Positions 52,415 to 63,893 of a stretch of DNA of 64,000 nt are shown here, piece after piece (positions within the stretch are counted from its first letter, which is position 1; each line of letters starts with the position of its first letter). A program made the translations under genes and the position numbers. Source of the stretch: Siderastrea radians (Eukaryota; Cnidaria; Anthozoa; Scleractinia; Rhizangiidae); assembly GCA_964017195.1 (NCBI GenBank), contig OZ024894.1, positions 33,101,184 through 33,165,183 of the forward strand, read 5' to 3'. The notes under the pieces were generated by a model that was not told where the DNA came from, searched no databases, and saw nothing but the letters and a program-made list of their open reading frames with translations.

Positions 52415-54121
52415 CACGTACTCACCTATAGACATGTCACGTATTCGTAAATTCGCAGGATTATGTAAACCTGGGTTCTATTGCTCAATAGTGGGAAGGT
52501 ACTTCGTCCTGATTGTAAACACAACCTTTCATGCATTATCTTTCAGGTGCTGTTTCAACAAAATGCCAAATGACTGACAAGACTTTGAAGCCTGAGCATT
52601 TATTTAATATTTTATTAAAAGATCACTTAAAATTGATTTTTTTATTTCAAAACACGGCAACCTTGTAAACCGAAATTTTTATTTTATTTATTGATTTTAT
52701 TTCATTGCTGTTATTCTTATGTAATTGTTAACTTGTTATATTTTTCGCATACTCTTTATATAGATGTTTCTTGTTTAGATAAAGCATAGTGAATATTTTA
52801 GATAGTATTCACGGTATTCATAGCCTGAAGGATTTACCGTGTCGAAATATTACTATTACTATTTCTAAGCTACAACGTAAGCGAATTCTTTAGTAAAAGC
52901 AGAAGGATAGATCACAGAAAATCAGTGCCGACGTTTTGCTCAAAGATTCAGTCAGACCACAAAAACACAATTTTAAAGATTATCGAGGGAGGGGGCTTCC
53001 TAGAGGGATGGGGCTTATTAACTTTTTATACCTGAAAGGGAGACATGTTAGAACGTGTAGAAGTCGCGGGGGGAAAGGGGCTTAGTAGCCAAGGACTTAG
53101 TGGAAAGGGGGCTAATTAGGGAGAATACCGTACTACAGATATGCCTAGCTTTGGATAAAGTTTTTAGGGTGAAGTAAAACAGACTGTACTCCTCTGCTAC
53201 TTACAGGTGAACTTGTTTTGCAACGAGATTGGTCACTGTACACCTACAATACAGGAAGATTTACGCCCCACATTGTGAAGCCAAAGTTTTTGGATGATAA
53301 AGTTCACAGATGTGATGTCATTTCAAGGGGTTGTAGTGAACAGAATGAGCTCGTACTCTGTTTTTGATTACAGTCAACGAAGGAACTAGATCTTTGAATA
53401 ACGTACTGTATAGCACTTTTATGTTGGCAGTGAGGGATCTAATGAAGGAGTCCAAAAGAACCAGCCCAGGCTCCTGCCCCAGCCCGCTTGATGTAACAAA
53501 AATGAGCGCTACCAAATTTGTGATGTAGAGGTGCAGCTCAAAGGAATTTTTCTGTTTGACGTCTGAATTATATAGTGTCGGTTAGAGCGATGTTTAGTTT
53601 CAGGGACTTATGTTTTTTTTTAACAGGGTATAGAATTCATCACATAGCGTAATTGTCTTGTAATCGGCTTACGTTAGTCATAGCCCAGTGTCTTGAATAA
53701 GCGAAAGTTCACTTATTAGGCCGACGTCGTGCGCATGCGCAAGTCGCGCCGACTCGTAAAATGGACGTTTTTTGTTTTTCATTTTCCGTCGTCGTCGTCC
53801 GTCAGATGACTTAGTCCTCTTGGGGTCGCGCGGCCTCTGAACAGTGGCCTTGCTGTTATGATGACATAAACAGATACATTTTCAGTACCCACTTAAAACG
53901 CATTTGATTTTGTCAGTTTCTGTCAAATAGCGGACATTCTCCTCGTGAATAAACAATAACATGACCTTTGCTGAAGATTTTTGAAATTGAACTTTCCATC
54001 TATGATCGCAGGAAACTTCAGGGAATGTATTGACAAACTACATTAGAATTGCTGCAGACGTGTTAAATCGTGTTTTTAAAGAGAATACGCCATATCGGAC
54101 GTCCATACAGTGTCCCATAAG

Positions 54122-55415
54122 AGGGTCCACAATAGGTTTGGCGGGATGCGGGATTTGGCTAATTTTTGTGGCGATATTCGGGATGGGAACTGAAAACAGG
54201 AGCGGGAAGCGGGAATTTCAATTGAGAGCGGGAGCGGGATTTTGTGTTTTTGCGGCGTCGGGATGCGAGAATCGCAAGGGGAAAGTAGCGGGATACGGTA
54301 TTTTAATTTTTACGAGACTGCATGATTTGACCAGCGCAGGCCGATAGAAATGTATCGTTTGTGAATGAAGTGTGTCGGCTTTCTAGTAATTAATGAATTG
54401 ATCAAGGAAGAGTAGCCTGCATGTCAAACTATTATGAGTCCTTTTGTGATGTTGTGTGTCGATTTCGGAAAGATGTCAAGCCACATGTCGTGTTGCATTT
54501 CTTGGCCTTGTTTGCGTTCTTAACTTTTCCGACCCTTTCCATCGAGCGTTTGTTGGAGCAGCTATGATCAGCCATTTTGTCAGCTATGGTTAGTCTAGCC
54601 AGTATGGCAATGCCGGCGGACGGTAATGTAACGGCGGTCGTCAAAAACGAGGTATTTGGCATCATAAATTTTGTTCCTCTGATATGTTATGAAAAGAGTG
54701 CGACCAGGAATGTCTTTCTTCGAAAAAAAAAATTCCCGAGAAGAAATTTACTGAAAGCGAGTAGTATATAAAAGACGCTGAAAGCTTTGAAATAAACTGT
54801 ACGTTAGGTGAGTCCACTTTTATAAATCTTTTGTTACATTTCTGGACCGATCTTGCATGACCTTTGTGCCCCAGCCTTGTCTAAGGACACAACCCATTTA
54901 TATACAGCTGGATGTAGAGAAACAATGTGGAAAAAACGTTTGTATCTAAGGAAACACCGACCTTCAGATCAAAACCAAGTCGTGCTTGCCACCCCACAAC
55001 TTGAACTACCATCCTTTCATTAACATACTCAGTAGGTTGTCTTCCAAGAAAGGGAGGACCGAGAGTAGGCAGAATATCGTAGCAAACAATCTTTGTCAAT
55101 TTTTACCTTTCACTTATGCCTGGAGAAGAAAAGGTAAAACAGGTCTAAAACAGAATAACACAAACGAAACACTTGTTGTTACGTCATTTAAAGTGGCGAT
55201 ATTTTTAGATAGTATCGAGACAATCGACCATAAAAACGTCTTTACTTGTCTTCTATCCATTGTATAAAGGTATGTGAGGTTTTCATCATGAAAGTAGAAA
55301 CCTATTTAAAAATTTAAGCGGGATCGGGATTTCGACACAAAGAAGGGCGGGATGGCGGGATTAACAGGACAAAATAGGCGGGATGGCGGGATCTGAGTAC
55401 CCTATTGTGGACCCT
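54122..55415. mobile_element. 1.3-kb transposon with 8-bp target duplication and GCGGGAT arrays
   Basis: AGGGTCCACAATAG and CTATTGTGGACCCT are perfect inverted ends, and CCCATAAG flanks both (54114-54121 and 55416-55423). An 8-bp duplication fits hAT or P superfamilies. Words of the type GCGGGATGCGGGAT crowd both ends (54140-54300 and 55318-55395). The centre holds only short frames, including a 64-codon one at 54577-54771 that I do not recognise. It is non-autonomous. Confidence 0.8.
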
Positions 55416-56028
55416 CCCATAAGCACGCATCGGGAATAGTCATCTGTCACCAGAATACGTTTACATACATTTAATTCCTTACATACCGGAAGTGCAAATT
55501 GTCCATAACAGGTCACAGCAAACCAAGAACTACTAAAGTTTTTGTTTTCCTTAGGAAAAGGGAAGGGGGGGGGGGGGGGGAGAGACTATCGGCCGCCTGT
55601 ACGCCTGCAAATTTCTTCAGAATTTCTAATTTTGCACAACATCTGCCCGTTGAAGCGAAAACCTCTGCATGAGTGAGAGGAAGAATCGCGAAAAATAGTT
55701 TCCGAGAGGATAAATTACAACTGCAACGTCTCGCCTTGAGTGTGTTAAACAGATTCCCGAAACTAGCATTCTGTAGACTGTTTTAGGCTCTCAGACAGTA
55801 GGGACAGCACCAAAAATTAGAAAGGGAACGCGAAAATAAATACGGCGTCCGGGATCGTCTCTCCACCGCCCCCACGCGTTTTTCTCGCTTGTCTTCTCAA
55901 TTCGCGCTTTCCTTGTTCGGAGCCAGGAACAGGCTAAGCACTCTGTGTTAGAAGGGTAGAAAATCAACGATTGTTACCCTGAACGGGTTCAATGTATGTG
56001 GACCTCAGAGACAGACCTCTACCTAAAC

Positions 56029-56640
56029 CATCGTAGTGAACCCTTTCTCAACCCACTGAAATGATTCAACGATTCTCGACTTCTCACGAGCAATGAGGTC
56101 ATCGGTAATCAGACGAAGGTAGTCATCATGGTTACAACCCACATAGACACCACCTACTTGAAGAGCGTTCCGAGGCAGGAAGTCACCTCGCTTTGCTTGG
56201 ACGAGGCCATAACCGGTGTCCTTCAGTAAATCTCCGCTCAGATGTCATAACATTTACCATCAAACATAGAAATACAGGAATCACCAAAGCCATAATTTGT
56301 GTCAACAAAGAAAATTATTCCTTGGGAACGGCCAAAACACATTTCCTTTAAAGAATCACTTTCTTGGCTTTCATTTCATGACCGGGAGTGGGTCGCCCTG
56401 TTTGCAAGCCAGCCAAACTGGTTTGGGATTTGAGAATTCAATATAAATTCTGTGCTCATCTCCGTTAATGGTAAGACAGCCGAATTCTGAGGGGCTCACA
56501 AGCATGCCTGTTATCAGCAAGTTAACTCCGTCATGTACTGAAGTACATGGGGACGTCGTAGCTGACGGTAAGCAAACAGAATCCTGCTCGGATCAAGGTC
56601 GAAAATTCTTAATTCTCTTGAGAATGAGCTTCTCCCCGGT
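56029..56640 (-). pseudogene. Third DM9-like paralogue, broken
   Basis: Read on the minus strand the pieces follow the order of the intact copies but in shifted frames with stops: SEFGCLTING, then NPKPVWLACKQGDPLP (as in residues 114-129 of copy A), then QAKRGDFLPRNALQVGGVYV (as residues 199-218), then LIAREKSRIVESFQWVEKG. Identity to copies A and B is clearly lower than that between A and B. QVGGVYVG is nearer the general DM9 pattern than either intact copy. It ends at the border of segmental copy B. Confidence 0.7.
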
Positions 56641-57979
56641 AGCAAAGATCTGAGCGCAGCGAATTCAAACCTAACTTGAATCTGCTAGTGTAAAAACCAA
56701 CTGTGTGGTCGACAAGAGAAATAATAAAACAGGCTTTGATAAATTTTGAAGACGTAAAACCAACCAGCCAACCAACCAACAAACAAAAACAATATATTTA
56801 TGCCTTTTTGGTCCATATTGTGCCTATGTCACAAGAACAGCCCACCACTATGTAAGTGGTTAGCTACACGAGAACAGTGACACTCCGATCGTAACAATAC
56901 CGACCTTCAGGTCATACTACGGGTGTGAGATTGAGTATACGAGTGCGATCTTAGAAGCGACGTTCCGAGAACAGTCGTTCCTCTTTGTTGCTGAGCGGTA
57001 GAGAATGAGGCGTTAGGAACGAGAATGGTGTGACAGAGAACACTCTGAAACCTGCGGCTAGGAATTGAAAAGTGGTACTCGTGACGTCAATGTCGTACTC
57101 TTGGTGCGATCTGAAGGTCGATAACAACAAAAGTAACGGGCCGGGGGCCGTTACTTTCGGAAGTTTATTCTCAAACGTATTAAAGAGGCTTTGTCATCAA
57201 TTTGAAGTATTAATTAAAGAGGCCAAAAGATCTGTTTGTATTTATGGAAAGCCACAATAATTTAACTGCACTGTTGGTAACTACTTTACCAGTGCATTTA
57301 AACTGCAAAGTAAGTGCCTTTGGCCATGGATGGTCCGCATGGAAACAGGATTGGGCAGCTTTTTTTCAACTTTTCACTCACTTTTAGCAAAAAAAGAAAA
57401 CAAAAAAACAAAAAAACATTACAAACCGATTATCTTTTGTTTTCTTTTCAAGAAGTCACTTCTTATCTTCTCCCTGGGGTTCTAAGACTATATTGTGTAT
57501 AAGAAAATGTTCTTAGTTTTGATTTAGCCAACACTTTGATTCCAAGACATAACAATATCCATGACATAGCGCCTTAAATAATTCACAAAGAAAAAAACAA
57601 GGGATGTCACAAAAGTGTGTATGTGATTCGAAACCAAATGAAACATTCTCACGCTTAGAATCCTTAGTACCAAACTGGTTTCTTCTGAAGAGATAATACA
57701 AGCGCGAGTGCTTCATTAAAGGTTTCAAACACCGAGAAGCCGATGAAAATACGAGGCCGCAGACGGGGTAATTTTTATTGTGGAATCTCTGAGTGAGATC
57801 CGTCATACGTGTCGGAAAATAAGGCCCTAACATTTCCCGTTTGAACGTAACTGTGATCTACCCGTTTGAATATTGATGTCCAGTGAGAATAAGTTTTTCC
57901 AATCCTGTCTTCCATCAGATCACTATTATCCAAGAATGGTCTCCCCCTTCCAAAAGAAAACCTCGCACCCTTAGTGTTC

Positions 57980-58771
57980 TCATGAATAGTGTGGGTCACT
58001 GGTATGCACCATTATCTCTCCTGTTAAAACCTGCTCCCTAAAAAAGGACAGAAAGTGCCGCACCTTCCCTTTGCGAGTGTAAATCGGGCAAAGATAATCA
58101 CCAAGCAAACGGCCAATATAGACATCCTCGTTGAGTTGTAAAGAGTTCGGGGGAAGTGGGTCGCCACGTTTTGCCGGGACCAAGTCATACCCGGTGTCTT
58201 TCAATATATCCCCACTCATCCGCATGTTATTTAAAGTATCATCAGCATCACACTCGAATGACCACAAATTACAGGATCCATCTTCCAGGAAATCAACATG
58301 GGAAAATTTACCTTCGGAACGGGCCAAACAATACCTTGCACAAGAATCATCACGTTTTAACTCAACACATCTGATGGTGCCTTCTGGAAGCGGATCACCG
58401 TGTCTGCAGGGCAGCCACACTGGTTCAGGATTCGAAGGTCGAATACAAACCCCACCTGGTTCTCCTGTAATGCTAAGACAGCCATATTCTGAAGGACTAA
58501 CAGGCATGTCTGTTGTCAGCAGGTTATTTCCGTCATGAAGGGAAACGTAAACCGGGTGTTTGCGGTCACGAACGACCTGGAAGGCCACAGGGATCCCAGG
58601 TAGAAGCTCGATGAACCCTGCTTGGATCAAAGTCGAAACTAGTCTCCCTTCTTGAGTTGCTGCAACTATCTTACTGTTAAGTTGTGAGTTTATCTCTGCT
58701 TCGCCAAGCTTAACTGTTCTCAAGCACACAAAGAGGTGTTCTATGGCCTTAGTTTTGTTGGTTACGTACAT
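57980..58771 (-). CDS. DM9-like repeat protein, copy B (263 codons)
   Basis: It has the same length and layout as copy A. The two repeat units GDPLPEGTI...YCLARSEGK and GDPLPPNSL...VYIGRLLGD are kept. Roughly 23 of 263 residues differ, concentrated at residues 24-33, 179-185 and 243-250, with no indels. The same splice acceptor precedes the ATG (CTTCTTTAG), and the open frame upstream reads CSTTGN where copy A has SSTTYN. The retained frame despite many neutral-looking changes in the surrounding DNA suggests that both copies are, or were until recently, under selection (inference). Confidence 0.7.
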   Translation of the reverse strand: MYVTNKTKAIEHLFVCLRTVKLGEAEINSQLNSKIVAATQEGRLVSTLIQAGFIELLPGIPVAFQVVRDRKHPVYVSLHDGNNLLTTDMPVSPSEYGCLSITGEPGGVCIRPSNPEPVWLPCRHGDPLPEGTIRCVELKRDDSCARYCLARSEGKFSHVDFLEDGSCNLWSFECDADDTLNNMRMSGDILKDTGYDLVPAKRGDPLPPNSLQLNEDVYIGRLLGDYLCPIYTRKGKVRHFLSFFREQVLTGEIMVHTSDPHYS

Positions 58772-58833
58772 GTTGCCGGTCGTTGAACAACCTAAAGAAG
58801 ATGGTAACGCAGAGCAAGTTTATTAAAAGAATC

Positions 58834-59050
58834 AACCCTTTCACTCCCAAGAGTGCCTAAAATCAAAATTATAACACAAATCCCAAATTTCATTTTGTAA
58901 AATACTTAAATATAAATAGTACCATGTGAAAGTACTGCTAAAATTAATAGGTTTCATTTGAATGGTCATACCATAGGATTTCATCCACAGACTCAAATGC
59001 TAGAAACACCTTAATGTCACCATTAACTGACTCTGGGAGTGAAAGGGTTA
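58834..59050. mobile_element. MITE with CCCTTTCACTCCCA ends
   Basis: CAACCCTTTCACTCCCAAGAG is mirrored by CTCTGGGAGTGAAAGGGTTA. The interior (TTTCATTTGAATGGTCATAC, AGGATTTCATCCACAGA) matches in reverse the dispersed repeats at 14690 and 16478. No ORF. It is present only in copy B. Confidence 0.75.
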
Positions 59051-59328
59051 AAAAATCCTCAGGCGCTGGTCTTTCGATCGGAAGATCAGAGGTCGGTGGG
59101 TCGAAGATTGGTCTCTGTATTGTTTCTCGTTATTTCCTTGGGCAAGAAACTCACATTGTCTCTACTCGGGTGTATACTAATGGGCACCAGCTAACGTTTA
59201 GGGAATTCTTACAGAAAAGCTGGCGGCTAACCCTGTGATGGAGTAGTGATTACATTCAGGGAGGAGTCCTGATGCTCCTAGTCGCTTCATACTACTGAAA
59301 GTGGAGTTCAGGCGGCTCGAAAGGGTTT

Positions 59329-59541
59329 GTAACCCCTTAAGCCCCAATCAGCATGGATGTTCTCCTCAGGGTTCTCCATATAATTCGTTTGGTACTAGTT
59401 GGGAGAATTTGATTAAACATCAAGACATTTCGCCTTTGACGATCGTTTCCTTTCTTCTCATGACTGGTATGTTTGAACTAGAAGCGACTGTACTGTGAGG
59501 AGAAATTAGATGCTTGTCACTATTGGGGCTTAAAGGGTTAA
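59329..59541. mobile_element. TTAACCCTTTAA-family MITE, copy 4
   Basis: The left end is slightly degraded (GTAACCCCTTAAGCCCCAA), with internal GGGAGAATTTGATTAA and TCTCATGAC, and the right end is TTGGGGCTTAAAGGGTTAA. It is about 213 bp. Confidence 0.8.
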
Positions 59542-59952
59542 TTGTTATAACCCTTTTGAAACGAGGAAAGATTACAAAACAAAGACGTTTTTCTGACCAT
59601 GTGGGCAAACTATGAATATCTTAACACCTCTTTTGTCGGGCAATACTTTAAGGCTAATTGTGTCGTCATAGTCGTTACAATAGCAAGAAAGCTCCCTAAA
59701 TTCTTTAACTTCTCTGGGGGTATGGCAAAACGTTGTTCAGTAGAACTTAATATCGAAAACGTTGTTTTTCTAATTACACTGAAATTCCATTGAATAACTT
59801 TCCTCCAAACGTTTCTAGTTGAATTGGCACACTTACTGCTTCAATATGCAAAAAGGTAGGATGGGTCACCAAGAAAAATTTCGAGATAAAACAAACGTTT
59901 CGTGCAGGTTTTATTTCCGGTTCGCGCGATTTACGCTGATACGCGATTTGAC

Positions 59953-60080
59953 GATTTCACTGACGATTTTACCGATGAAGAGTCAGAACCCTCGAAACGA
60001 CTGGGCATTTTGGCAAATCGTGATTTTACTGACGATTTTACTGATGAAGAGGCAGAAGCCTCAAAACGACTGGGCATTTT
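59953..60080 (+). repeat. 69-bp tandem repeat with acidic in-frame peptide
   Basis: GATTTCACTGACGATTTTAC...GGGCATTTT at 59953-60011 returns at 60022-60080 with few changes, a 69-bp (23-codon) period. In one frame both units read DFTDDFTDEE followed by SKRLGIL. Differences are mostly silent or conservative. No complete gene surrounds it. Confidence 0.75.
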
Positions 60081-60420
60081 AATCGTAATTTTCAAGCGCC
60101 TTAGATAATTCTCATAATATTTACAAGCACTACACAGTCACCCATTTTAATTTTTATTCTAGCCATGTCGCGTGTAAGCTACGCGCACGCTAGGCTAAAA
60201 ACCCTTTCGAGGCTGAGTGAATCAGTTTCACACAAAATGACCTTAATTGTCCATCATCAAACGACGACATTCAGACGTTCCTTCACAGGAGGCCCTGGAA
60301 CAGCTTTTATATTTTAACTGGTCTACCAATTTTATGACTGTCAAAGACAGTAAACAGGACATTCACATAGTCAAACAGGCAGACATTCAATCACGCAGCC
60401 AGTTAATTAGATAGTCAGTC

Positions 60421-60475
60421 ACAGTCAGTCAGTCAGTCAGTCAGTCAGTCAGTCAGTCAGTCAGTCATTCTTGTA
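60421..60475. repeat. (AGTC)n microsatellite
   Basis: About twelve AGTC units; a shorter run of the same unit lies at 60616-60645. Confidence 0.95.
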
Positions 60476-62448
60476 GTCAACTTGTACACACGCAGTCAAT
60501 CAGTCAGTCCGTCTTGTCATTCAGACAGACAGTCCTTTAGAGTGTCAAATTTCTCTTTCAGTCTCTCAATCAGTGTGAATCAATCAAAATCAGCCAGTCT
60601 GTCAGAGGCGATCAATCAATCAGTCAGTCAGTCAGTCAGTCAGTTTTGCCCTCTCTACATATGGTAATGTTTGTCTTTCTTGTAAAACGCTCACTGTCAC
60701 AGTTGCTGGTACTACGAAATTTAAATTTACGATAGCATTTGACGTCACGTAAGTCATTTGATCATTGACAACGTTACTAGAATATATTATGGATCATTTG
60801 TTGTCCCTGAGGAGGAAAGAAGTACATCTCAGCATCAGCTATGCTCTTGACTATGTTTCTTAAAACTGGATAGAACGTTGAGCATGAATAGAGATCTCTG
60901 GTTAAATATTGTAGCTATGTGCGGTATAAATAGGATCAGTTTAAAGCTTTATCATTAGGCCGTGGTTTATAGCTGTTACGAATTTCATGCCGGAAACCCA
61001 GTTTAGTCTCAGGTCGAGTTTCCTAACGTGGAGAGAACAATGCTTTGTGTTTTCAAAGCGGTCAAAATTATATTTTAGACCTTACAAGGTCCAGCTAGGA
61101 AGATTTTCGGACGGTCAAGAGACCCCCAAAATTTTCATCCCCGCTGTATTAAAACGACAAGCTTCCAAATTCGGAAAAAAACCTGATTCAGTTCAATTTC
61201 TCGGCCGTTTCGATATTTCATTGAGAATCCGAACAGACAGAATTGTGTTCAGTAATTAAAAAAAGGAAATTTAGAAATGATTCTTAAGACTTAGCTCGGT
61301 TCAATTTCTCAGTTGATCGGCGAAGCATGTTAATACTCTGACCGTGACTGATATCGATCAGTTTGATTTATAACTTGCCAAATATTAAACACATACTGAA
61401 CGTATTTTCAATGCATGCGAGCATAACTCAGTCTTAAAGCTAAGCGGATAATTGAATTTTGTCTTTGCTTACCTTCCTGACGCAACGAACTCTTTGATGC
61501 TCCCATGATACAAATACACACAAATTTGTGTTTTGATCAGCAGGTACTGGGTTTTCAAATTGGCGTCAAAGGGCGAATTTAAGCAAAATATCAGCTTTTA
61601 CAGACAACGAAATACTCTCGTGAAAGTGATACTCCGGTGAGATGAACACAATGTCGACGTCGCGAGTTACATTAATGTGTCTCATGAGTCATCTAATATA
61701 TATATAATATATGTAGTCCTATGTGCTGCAACGTGCTACGTCGGATTCCTATTCGGGTTTCGTCATGTACATTTATGTAATCAACCCTACGGATGTCACG
61801 TATTTGCGAAATTCACAAAATATGGTTAACCTGGGTTATATATTTCTCCGTTATATTATCAATCATTGGTATGGTATGGTATTCTTGGTATTTTCAATTG
61901 AGTAGAGAGTACCGCTGATTTCTATGAGGAGTGAGAACTACATTAAAATTCATTGTATTTGAAAACGCGGCATCCTTGTCAACCGAAATTCTTATTCTAT
62001 TTATTGATTTTATTTCGTTGCTTTTATTACTGCTATTACCATTACTACTTCTTAGCCACAACATAAACAAATTGTTGATTAAAAGCAGAAGGATACATCA
62101 CAGAAAGTTCAAAGTTTCAGTCAACAGACCACAAACAAACAATTTTAGAGGATTTTTGAGGAGTAGGGCTTGCTAGAGGGATCGGGACTTATTTTGTTTT
62201 TTTATACCTGAAAGGGAGACATTTTAGAGGGGGAGCTTAACAGGAAGGGGACTAAATAGACGAAATACGGTAATACAGGTATCCCTAATTTTGGAGAAAT
62301 CTATCACAGTGAAGTAGAACTGACTGTACTCCACTACAACTATTATAGTAACCTGTTTTGCAACGTGTTTGGCCGTTGTATACTACGTGACAAGCTGTAA
62401 TGTTCTATGCCCCTCTCCTGGAGGTGTGGTGTGTGTGTATGTGTGTAG

Positions 62449-62482
62449 CGGGGGGGGGGGGGGGAAGTGGGGGATGGGGGGC
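62449..62482. repeat. Poly-G tract
   Basis: A run of about 15 G preceded by GTGTGTATGTGTG and followed by GGGG-rich words. Similar G runs occur at 6599-6612 and 55566-55580. Confidence 0.9.
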
Positions 62483-63258
62483 GCATTCCTTGTTTCGACT
62501 TACTTGTCGCTAGACCCTGGATAGTACATCATTGTAAGTTTCTCTAAAGTTCACAGATGTGTTATCATTGCAAAGGGCTGTAATGGAAAAAAAAAGAACT
62601 CTGTTTTATTATAGTCATTCAGGGGAACTAGATCTTTGAATAACGTACTGTACAGCACTGTTATGTCAGTAGTGAGGGTTCTAGTGAAAGGGCCGGGAGA
62701 CCCCCGGCCTTCTTATTCAGTCCGGTCCACCATCTTCATTTTTACCCAAGTCAGGAGCCCATTACAGGAAGCGTCCTACTCCCATGTATCGAAGCAGCAG
62801 CGTTTTCTTAAGTCGGGTATTTTGGATAATCCTTAGTCTTCTAGTCATCTTCGGGAATCAACGCTTGACAAAACGGCGCTAAAGACGTAGCAGGCTCCGG
62901 GTAATGGGATTGTTCCCCAGCCTGCTACGAATAAGCAACTCCAGATCCGCCACTGCGTGCCCAGACTCTTTGCATTACAATAGCATAGAGGGCGTTGATG
63001 TAATGTAACATCAATGATCGCTATGAGATTTGCAGCGTCTGTTATTTGCAGTGGAGCTCACAGGATTTTCCGTCTCAGGACTGAATTATTCGTAACAGGG
63101 TGTGGGACAAAAATATAGTAACTCTCTGTAATTGGTTAAAGTTAATCATATCCCAGTGCCTTAAACAAGCGAAACTTGTTTAACAGTTTGTTTCCAAATA
63201 ATCTGTCTGCATAGGCCCTTGGCATCACAGCGAGGAAAAATAGCGGGAAAAAAAACCG

Positions 63259-63361
63259 TTTCCTATGTGGTTTTTGGAGCGATTTAGCGCGATTCCAATG
63301 AGTTTTAGTTCTACTGCCTTTCTCTCTATGGTAAATCGCTCCAAAAACCACATAGGAGAAA
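63259..63361. repeat. Stem-loop repeat
   Basis: TTTCCTATGTGGTTTTTGGAGCGATTTA is mirrored exactly, apart from one base, by the sequence at about 63332-63361. The loop is about 45 bases. It looks like a small MITE. Confidence 0.8.
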
Positions 63362-63710
63362 GAACAACAGACAGAGGACTTCAGGTAGGGTTTTTTTTTT
63401 AATTAAAAACACGTTCGCATTTTAAAATTAAAGTCGGAATCGTTTTTTCCCATACAAATCCTTATAATTTCGCTGTTACGCAACGGCCGCCGTTACGCTC
63501 ATATTACAACACTCACACAACGCAGAACAAAGGTCACACGGTCTATATATCTCCCATAGAGCTTGGGGTACCTGTGATGAGACCCAACGGATTTTTGGGT
63601 AGATGTACATTATCATTTGCATATTCAAAATTCAAGCCCGTTCTCTTGTGACTGATGTTGATCGCAGCGAGTTGCACGTGGCAATGGAAACCGTGCAAGC
63701 CTAGCTGAAA

Positions 63711-63893
63711 GTGACCAAATTGGCTAACAAGAGCCAATTTGAGCGCTACACAGTGCGAGATTTGCCAAAGGTTGCATCCGTACCTGAGTTAAAGCAATTT
63801 TTGCTGGAAAACTATTCGGTAGAACTACAGGGTCGGTCAATAATCTTGGGACACCTTGCCGACTTCTCCCCCTTCCCCCCTTTGCAATGTTGA
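63711..63893 (+). other. Short ORF, weakly SAP-like, unassigned
   Basis: Sixty codons starting MTKLANKSQFERYTVRDLPK and containing VPELKQFLLENYSVELQGR, which faintly resembles a SAP motif (x-V-x-E-L-K-x-F-L...G). An exon end is possible after CTACAG near 63830, or the frame may be part of a repeat. The window ends before any continuation can be judged. Confidence 0.25.

Larger units (their letters stand above)
48885..53740. repeat. Segmental duplication, copy A
   Basis: Blocks of this region reappear in the same order and orientation in copy B: ACAGGCTTTGATAAATTTT (about 48994; B 56732), GGCCATGGATGGTCCGCATG (49560; B 57321), the 263-codon frame (50211; B 57980), CAGTTAATTAGATAGTCAGTC (51231; B 60400), CTACGTCGGATTC-type block (51903; B 61736), GTAAACCGAAATTTTTATT (52664; B 61978), AACTAGATCTTTGAATAACG (53384; B 62626) and TCATAGCCCAGTGTCTTGAA (53677; B 63147). 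Copies differ by insertions such as the MITE at 51943. Confidence 0.85.
56620..63185. repeat. Segmental duplication, copy B
   Basis: Direct-repeat counterpart of 48885-53740 (shared blocks listed there). It is longer because of insertions, including the MITEs at 58834 and 59329, the acidic repeat at 59953 and the AGTC microsatellite. It starts at or inside the broken third paralogue, which suggests that the duplication breakpoint lay in that gene. Confidence 0.8.
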
